The position numbers were made by a program, and so were the translations under genes. A DNA stretch of 64,000 bases from an uncultured Parasphingopyxis sp. (GTDB taxonomy: Bacteria; Pseudomonadota; Alphaproteobacteria; Sphingomonadales; Sphingomonadaceae), in assembly GCF_937129435.1 (NCBI RefSeq), contig NZ_CAKZNF010000004.1, positions 90,680 to 154,679 on the forward strand. The letters run 5' to 3'. Positions 60,257-64,000 of the stretch are shown here, piece after piece. Each line of letters opens with the position of its first letter. Within the stretch, counting starts at the first letter, position 1. The notes below the pieces were generated by a model. It saw only the letters and a program-made list of their open reading frames with translations. It was not told where the DNA came from and did not search any database.

Positions 60257-60795
60257 GTGAGCCGCATCCTGCGCCACGGCCGCCACAAAGCCGCGACGGC
60301 GGCCGGCGGCGCGCCTTCCTCGGCATCGTCGCGATGAACGAAGAGATGCGTAACGAGGCGGACGATGCCCTGCCGCAAGGGCTCGGGCACGCCGTTCCAG
60401 CCGGTCGCGATCCCGGCGGTGTAGGTGACACGCACCCGCCCCGCCTGCCCGCCCGTCACGCGCACCCAGCCATCGCCGTTCGCGTCGATATCGATGGCGT
60501 AATCGGTGACCGGCAAAGCGGTGACGTCGCCCTCGTCCGACACCGATGCCAGCCCCTCGATCGCCGCGACCGGCGTCAGCGAGAGCCGCCGCCAGTCGGA
60601 CGACGCCGGCACATCCTCCGCCGCCGTGCGGATCATCAGCACCTGGCCGAGAAAACGTTCGCACGCCGCGCTCGCTATGCGGATCAGGCCCGCGAGCAGC
60701 GCGTCGTCCTCGTCCTGCGTGATCCTGAGATACGCCTTGACCTCGTCGAGCGCGACCGGCGTTTCGGCGCTCGGCTCCTGCATCGCGCCGATCAT
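60253..60795 (-). CDS. GTA head-tail adaptor, gp6-like (phage connector family)
   Basis: A 180-residue head-tail connector-type protein: ALDEVKAYLRITQDEDDALLAGLIRIASAACERFLGQ is the conserved N-terminal helical pair, with VRVTYTAGIATGWNGVPEPLRQGIVRLVTHLF toward the end. It would sit under the portal. It is coupled to the 93-residue gene upstream and to gp8 downstream (4-bp overlaps). Confidence 0.92.
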   Translation of the reverse strand: MIGAMQEPSAETPVALDEVKAYLRITQDEDDALLAGLIRIASAACERFLGQVLMIRTAAEDVPASSDWRRLSLTPVAAIEGLASVSDEGDVTALPVTDYAIDIDANGDGWVRVTGGQAGRVRVTYTAGIATGWNGVPEPLRQGIVRLVTHLFVHRDDAEEGAPPAAVAALWRPWRRMRLT

Positions 60796-61073
60796 CGCTG
60801 GTCGACCCGGATCAGGAGCGAGCGATCCGCCGACCGGCCGTCGCCGAGATCGATATGGCAGCTCGCGCGGTAGACATGGCCGGGCAGCCCTCCCGAAATG
60901 CGCGCGCCGGTCTCGCTGCCGTCGACGAACTCGCCCGACATGGCGAGCCCGCCCGGCTCGTCGGGCTCCACCGACCAGCTCGCGGCCGATATCGCCGCAC
61001 CGCCGATCGTGCCCGGCGGCCAGGCGATCGAATAGGTCAGGACCGCATCGGGGTCCTTGAAAATGGGGGTCAT
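60792..61073 (-). CDS. Small Ig-like or fibre-like protein within the GTA cluster
   Basis: A 93-residue beta-rich protein: IFKDPDAVLTYSIAWPPGTIGGAAISAASWSVEP, AMSGEFVDGSETGARISGG and YRASCHIDLGDGRSADRSLLIRV. The pattern is that of phage fibre-like or head-decoration proteins that help form a beta-sandwich. It lies between the capsid and adaptor genes and has no counterpart that I recall in the Rhodobacter cluster. Overlaps the adaptor gene by 4 bp. Confidence 0.78.
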   Translation of the reverse strand: MTPIFKDPDAVLTYSIAWPPGTIGGAAISAASWSVEPDEPGGLAMSGEFVDGSETGARISGGLPGHVYRASCHIDLGDGRSADRSLLIRVDQR

Positions 61074-61147
61074 GAAGGGGGCTCCCGAATGGGGCGTGAA
61101 AATGGAAGCGCCGCGCCCGGCAGGGGATACCGGACGCGGCGCGGGCA

Positions 61148-61345
61148 TCCTCTCCCCTTGAGGGAGAGGATACGAAGACTTGCGAGCTTGCTCGCTAGGC
61201 GGAGTTGGAGAGGGGTGGCGAGCCAAAGGCGAGCTTGGCGCGAAGCGGCAACCGCCCCGCAGCCACGCTCACTGCGTTCGCTCTGCGACCCCTCACCCTG
61301 GCGACGCTGCGCACCGCCTTCCCTCTCCCTCAAGGGGAGAGGGTT
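61148..61345. repeat. Palindromic element, type E, between the GTA capsid and the small beta protein
   Basis: Outer arms CCTCTCCCCTTGAGGGAGAG and CTCTCCCTCAAGGGGAGAGG; inner AGTTGGAGAGGGGTGG and ACCCCTCACCC. The adjoining 61080-61140 also carries a smaller inverted repeat (GCGCCGCGCCCG and CGGACGCGGCGC). No gene is seen in this 277-base gap. Confidence 0.85.
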
Positions 61346-61350
61346 TGTGC

Positions 61351-62526
61351 TTACGACACCCCGAACTTAAGCAGCTTGATCGCCTCGCTGTTCGACACCT
61401 GCCCGCCAACACGCTTCGTCGCGTAGAAATGCACGAACGGCTTGTTCGAGAAGGGATCGCGCAGGATCGCCGTCTCGGCCCGTTCGGCAATTAGATAGCC
61501 GGCGCGGAAATTGCCGAAGGCGATGGCATAGGTGTCGCTGTCGATATCGGGCATGTCATCGGCCTCGACGATCGGATAGCCGAGTAGCGTGTCCGGCTGC
61601 CCCGCCATCAGCCCCGGCTGCCACAGGAACGCGCCGTCGGCGGTCTTGAACTTGCGGATCGCCGACAGCGTCGCCGAGTTCATCACGAAATGCGCGCCCT
61701 GGCGATAGGGCGAGCGCAGCGACTGGACGAGATCGACCAGCGCATATTCGGGGTCCGACGCGGCAAATGCGCCGTCCGCCCCGGTCGCGATATATTGCAG
61801 CGATCCGAAGGCGCGAGCGTCGTCCGCCTCGTCGGTGATCGTGCCCGAGAGGAAGCCGCGCGGCCGGTTGGTGCCGCTGCCCGACACGAACGCCGCGCCC
61901 TCGGCCCGCGCGAACTCGGTCGCGATCTCGCCGGCGAGCCACGCCTCGACATCGAAGGCCGCGTCGTCGAGCATCGCCTGGCTCGCCGCCGGATTGGCGT
62001 ACAGCTCGCCCATCGGCGGGGCGATCTCGGCAAAGTCGGGCGTATCGGTCTCGTCGCGCGCCGCATCCTCGGCGACCCAGCCCGAAGGCGTGCCGCCCGT
62101 AGTCACCAGCTTGCGATAGCCCGCGCTGCCGACCTTGACGACATTGGCGATGGCGCGGATCGGCGAGATCGCGGTCAGCGTCCGGTCGATGATCGCGTCG
62201 ATCTCCTGCGGCACCGCATAGCCGCCCGCGCTGTCCGACGTGCCGACGAAGCTCTTCTGCTCCAGCCCCGTCTCGACGCCGCGGCGGATATAGGTCTCGG
62301 TGAACTGCGTCTGTTCGGCGGGCGCCTTCTCGCTGCCCGCGAGCACCGGCCGCGCCGCGGCGACGGTGTGCGCGTCCATCCACTTCTTCATCGCACCGAG
62401 TTGCTCGCCCATCGCCTCGATCGGCGTCTTTTCGGGCTTGGGCGCTTCGGCGGGTGGGTCTTCCGCCGGCGTCTCGAACGCGGCAAAGCTCGCCGCGAGC
62501 GGATCCATCTTGGTCTCGATATCCAT
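61351..62526 (-). CDS. GTA major capsid protein, gp5-like (HK97 fold)
   Basis: A 391-residue HK97-fold capsid protein. Residues 1-95 are an acidic, helical N-terminal delta-like region removed by the protease in HK97-type heads. The fold proper begins near FVGTSDSAGGYAVPQEIDAIIDRTL and includes KVGSAGYRKLVTTGGTPSGWVAE, AFVSGSGTNRPRGFL and GYPIVEADDMPDI. AAGGAG lies 6 bases before the ATG. A terminator-like hairpin and a second hairpin precede it. Confidence 0.95.
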   Translation of the reverse strand: MDIETKMDPLAASFAAFETPAEDPPAEAPKPEKTPIEAMGEQLGAMKKWMDAHTVAAARPVLAGSEKAPAEQTQFTETYIRRGVETGLEQKSFVGTSDSAGGYAVPQEIDAIIDRTLTAISPIRAIANVVKVGSAGYRKLVTTGGTPSGWVAEDAARDETDTPDFAEIAPPMGELYANPAASQAMLDDAAFDVEAWLAGEIATEFARAEGAAFVSGSGTNRPRGFLSGTITDEADDARAFGSLQYIATGADGAFAASDPEYALVDLVQSLRSPYRQGAHFVMNSATLSAIRKFKTADGAFLWQPGLMAGQPDTLLGYPIVEADDMPDIDSDTYAIAFGNFRAGYLIAERAETAILRDPFSNKPFVHFYATKRVGGQVSNSEAIKLLKFGVS

Positions 62527-62550
62527 CAGTTTCTCCTTGGGCTGGACATG

Positions 62551-62583
62551 AAAAAGCCCCGCTCGCCGGATGGCGGACGGGGC
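62551..62583 (-). terminator. Terminator-like hairpin just upstream of the GTA capsid gene
   Basis: On the minus strand GCCCCG-TCCGCC pairs with GGCGAG-CGGGGC around ATCC (one imperfect pair), followed by TTTTT. It is 25-57 bases before the capsid start codon, in the direction of GTA transcription. Confidence 0.65.
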
Positions 62584-62587
62584 GGAA

Positions 62588-62612
62588 AATCCTCCCCCAA
62601 CGGGGGAGGATT
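62588..62612. repeat. Perfect hairpin upstream of the GTA capsid gene
   Basis: AATCCTCCCCC and GGGGGAGGATT, an 11-bp perfect stem with an AAC loop. The arms share the AATCCTCCCC ends of the type C elements, so this may be a short derivative. Confidence 0.75.
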
Positions 62613-62655
62613 TGCGTTCTTCACTTTGCCGGCGTTCGTCTCTAAATCCCGCGCC

Positions 62656-62922
62656 ATGACCGACGACGCACAGCCCGCCGGGGCCGAGACCCCGCCAGAC
62701 CGCCTCTCCAACAACCCGCGCAGCGAGCATTTCGATCAGGCCGCGCTCGAACGCGGCATCGGCATCCGCTTCAAGGGCCGCGAACGCCGCGACGTCGAGG
62801 AATATTGCCTCTCCGAAGGCTGGATCCGCGTCCAGGCCGGCAAGGCCAACGACCGCTACGGCAACCCGCTGACGATCAAGCTCTCGGGCGAGGTCGAGGC
62901 GTGGTATGAGGATGTGGAGTAG
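62656..62922 (+). CDS. DUF3297-family protein inserted in the GTA cluster
   Basis: An 88-residue DUF3297 protein: PPDRLSNNPRSEHFDQAALERGIGIRFKG, VEEYCLSEGWIRVQAGKANDRYGNPLTIKLSGEVEAWYED. It lies on the plus strand against all GTA genes, with no role known in GTA particles. It abuts the stop of the lower-GC membrane protein gene with no base between (TAGCTA). It is probably a housekeeping-type gene carried into this position. Confidence 0.88.
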   Translation: MTDDAQPAGAETPPDRLSNNPRSEHFDQAALERGIGIRFKGRERRDVEEYCLSEGWIRVQAGKANDRYGNPLTIKLSGEVEAWYEDVE

Positions 62923-63330
62923 CTACCGGTCTCTACGACCGTACAGGTTGAAATCCGACACGTGCAATCCATGCTGCATGACGTAGAACACAAGCCCTCC
63001 GATGCCGCCAGCAACCGCAAAAAGCATGATCAGCCCAAGTCCCGGCAGCAATGACTGATAGTGATCGAACTGCAGTAGAATCACATCTCCGAAAATGATC
63101 AGCAATGTCGCAACGCTAAGGAAATCTCCCCAGTAGATCGCCAGATAAAGCGTTGGTTTGCCGTATCGTTTAATCAGAAGATATGCGGGAACTCCGAACA
63201 GAACGATCAGCACGAATGCCATCGCGAAAGCAAACAGGAATCCCATCAAGCCAAAACCAAAGCCAAGGATGAAGGCAGCCGAAAAGGCTGAAAGCAAAAC
63301 AGCTCCGCAATGGCGCAACGCAGATTCCAT
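62923..63330 (-). CDS. Four-helix membrane protein of unknown function inside the GTA cluster
   Basis: A 135-residue protein with about four predicted membrane segments (10-30, 33-50, 66-85, 92-112), a basic loop (LIKRYGKPTLY) and a short cytoplasmic tail (HVSDFNLYGRRDR). I recognise no family. Its GC content and codons (many ATA/TTG-like and AT-ending ones) are clearly lower than those of its neighbours, which suggests acquisition. It sits between prohead protease and capsid, where GTA clusters normally have no extra gene. There is no good ribosome site before the ATG. Confidence 0.7.
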   Translation of the reverse strand: MESALRHCGAVLLSAFSAAFILGFGFGLMGFLFAFAMAFVLIVLFGVPAYLLIKRYGKPTLYLAIYWGDFLSVATLLIIFGDVILLQFDHYQSLLPGLGLIMLFAVAGGIGGLVFYVMQHGLHVSDFNLYGRRDR

Positions 63331-63371
63331 TGAGGCAGAATAACACGTCGTTCAATGCGGTCGAGCCCGTC

Positions 63372-64000
63372 CTAATCCGACACCGCATGAACCCGCGCCA
63401 GCGGCTGCATCGGGATGGTCACGACGCTGACCTCGACCAGGTCGAGATCGAGCAGTTCGCGCGAGCTGTACCCCGGCCCTTCGCCGCCTGCGGCATCGCT
63501 CAGGATAAACCTCGCCTTTGGCGAAGGCCGGGGTCCAGTTGCGCGCGGTCGATACTGGGCCCCGGCCTTCGCCGGGGTACGGTGGCGCGTTGACCTCACC
63601 CGATAACCGAAACTCAACCCGCTGCCCTTGGCCAGCCGTAGCCGGACCGTGCCGTCCTCCACCCGCGCGATCACGCGCAATCCGCGCCCGTCTTCCTCGA
63701 GCCGCTCGATCCGGCCGATCACATGGCCGCGTTCATGCTGCCAGAGCAGCGGGATCGGGCGGCCTTCGGAGAGCGTGCGGGCGAAAGCGCCGGGGCGGAT
63801 GATATCGCCGCCGCGATCCGCCCGGTCGAAGATCGCGGCATAGCCGGCGAAGCGGAGGAATGAACCGTCCTCTCCTTCCCGTTTGGGCTGAGCTTGTCGA
63901 AGCCCTGCTTTTTCTTTTGCCGTGCCGCTGAAGGAAATCAGCCTCCTTCGACTGCCTGCCTGCGGCAGTCGCTCAGGACAGGCTTCGACAAGCTCAGGGC
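63372..64000 (-). CDS. GTA prohead protease, gp4-like, partial, with two in-frame palindromic segments
   Basis: Minus-strand frame open to the window edge (209 codons). The HK97-type prohead protease (peptidase U35) core begins GSFLRFAGYAAIFDRADRGG, then IRPGAFARTLSEGRPIPLLWQHERGHVIGRI with the catalytic His (QHE), and ends in LDLVEVSVVTIPMQPLARV with the SVVT region carrying the Ser. Two repeat-derived parts lie in frame: 63881-64000 encodes a basic N-terminal extension before FLRFAGYA, and 63515-63582 encodes RHRTPAKAGAQ ... TGPRPSPKAR between the core and LDLVEVS. No ATG, GTG or TTG is in frame before the core, so the true start lies beyond the edge. Confidence 0.85.
   Translation of the reverse strand, partial: PELVEACPERLPQAGSRRRLISFSGTAKEKAGLRQAQPKREGEDGSFLRFAGYAAIFDRADRGGDIIRPGAFARTLSEGRPIPLLWQHERGHVIGRIERLEEDGRGLRVIARVEDGTVRLRLAKGSGLSFGYRVRSTRHRTPAKAGAQYRPRATGPRPSPKARFILSDAAGGEGPGYSSRELLDLDLVEVSVVTIPMQPLARVHAVSD
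63515..63582. repeat. Palindromic element, type I, in frame inside the GTA prohead protease
   Basis: Arms TTTGGCGAAGGCCGGGGTCC and GGGCCCCGGCCTTCGCCGGG around a short centre (GCGCGCGGTCGATACTG-like). In the protease frame it encodes about 23 residues rich in Pro, Arg and Ala. Confidence 0.85.
63881..64000. repeat. Palindromic element, type D, at the N-terminal end of the GTA prohead protease
   Basis: Contains GGGCTGAGCTTGTCGAAGCC and, after a spacer with a second small hairpin (CTGCCTGCCTGCGGCAG), GGCTTCGACAAGCTCAGGGC. Same arms as 14838-14910 and 34953-35028. It may continue past the window edge. It stays in frame with the protease. Confidence 0.82.

Noticed and set aside
61690..62922. Long plus-strand open frame of 410 codons across the GTA capsid gene
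   Set aside because: It is antisense to the capsid gene, whose minus-strand product is a clear HK97-type protein. Only its last 88 codons, from 62656, look like a real gene (DUF3297).
51234..64000. Region as an intact prophage
   Set aside because: No integrase, lysis or replication gene is seen, and order and content match the alphaproteobacterial GTA cluster from gp4 to gp15.
1..64000. tRNA, rRNA, riboswitch or CRISPR features
   Set aside because: By eye I found no cloverleaf with a T-loop consensus, no rRNA segments, and no regularly spaced repeats. A covariance-model scan would be needed to exclude small RNAs.

Overview
The window is high-GC, gene-dense chromosomal DNA from an alphaproteobacterium, most probably of the order Sphingomonadales. 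The evidence is a gene transfer agent (GTA) tail and head cluster of the alphaproteobacterial type, a TrcR/DUF1013 regulator, a PlcP-Agt lipid-remodelling pair, DUF1192 and DUF3297 proteins, and many short palindromic repeats of the kinds common in sphingomonads. The genus cannot be fixed from the sequence alone. No rRNA, tRNA or CRISPR array was found.

Layout. 1-4.8 kb (minus strand): glyQ, glyS, a small membrane protein and the start of ppdK, probably one operon. 4.9-7.8 kb: three tandem TraB/GumN-family secreted or lipid-anchored proteins. 7.9-12.0 kb: ileS, lspA and a DUF3035 lipoprotein. 12.0-12.9 kb: an IS5-family insertion sequence with a frameshifted transposase. 12.9-18.9 kb: TrcR-like regulator, Agt-like glycosyltransferase with PlcP-like metallophosphoesterase, a GSCFA protein, a quinone oxidoreductase and DUF1192. 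19-23.9 kb: clpA and a bifunctional PBP1A-type murein synthase. 23.9-30.5 kb: an HxlR regulator facing an apparent detoxification island (VOC/glyoxalase-fold proteins, three GSTs, a tandem DUF1428 protein, a DHFR-like reductase, a GFA protein). 30.5-35.6 kb: Bax-inhibitor-1 membrane protein, thpR, a fructosamine kinase-like protein, a low-molecular-weight phosphatase, an MFS transporter and a Cu/Zn superoxide dismutase. 35.7-49.7 kb: Kdo synthesis (kdsD-kdsA-kdsB), capsule linker transferase kpsS, capsule export kpsDETM, ugd and three glycosyltransferases. 49.8-51.0 kb: an OmpA-type protein with a 25-proline linker. 51.2-64 kb (minus strand): a GTA cluster running from a DUF2793 gene and gp15 back to the prohead protease; portal and terminase would lie beyond the window.

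The main oddity is a crowd of short palindromic elements of at least eight sequence types. They sit between genes and also in frame inside genes: two in glyS, two in ileS, one in the GTA gp10.1 gene and two in the GTA prohead protease. This resembles the Rickettsia palindromic elements, which add peptide segments to working proteins. In the GTA cluster nearly every gene gap holds one.

The GTA cluster also differs from the Rhodobacter type: the distal-tail protein carries a large extra N-terminal domain, gp15 is short, gp7 is absent, and a DUF3297 gene plus a lower-GC membrane-protein gene sit between protease and capsid.

Functionally, the window joins cell-envelope building (capsule, Kdo, peptidoglycan, glycolipid exchange for phospholipid), stress and detoxification, and GTA production. 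Capsule export genes lie within a few kb of the GTA genes, which is notable because capsule is the GTA receptor in Rhodobacter. No stretch over 300 bases lacks a gene; the longer gaps are filled by the repeats listed.
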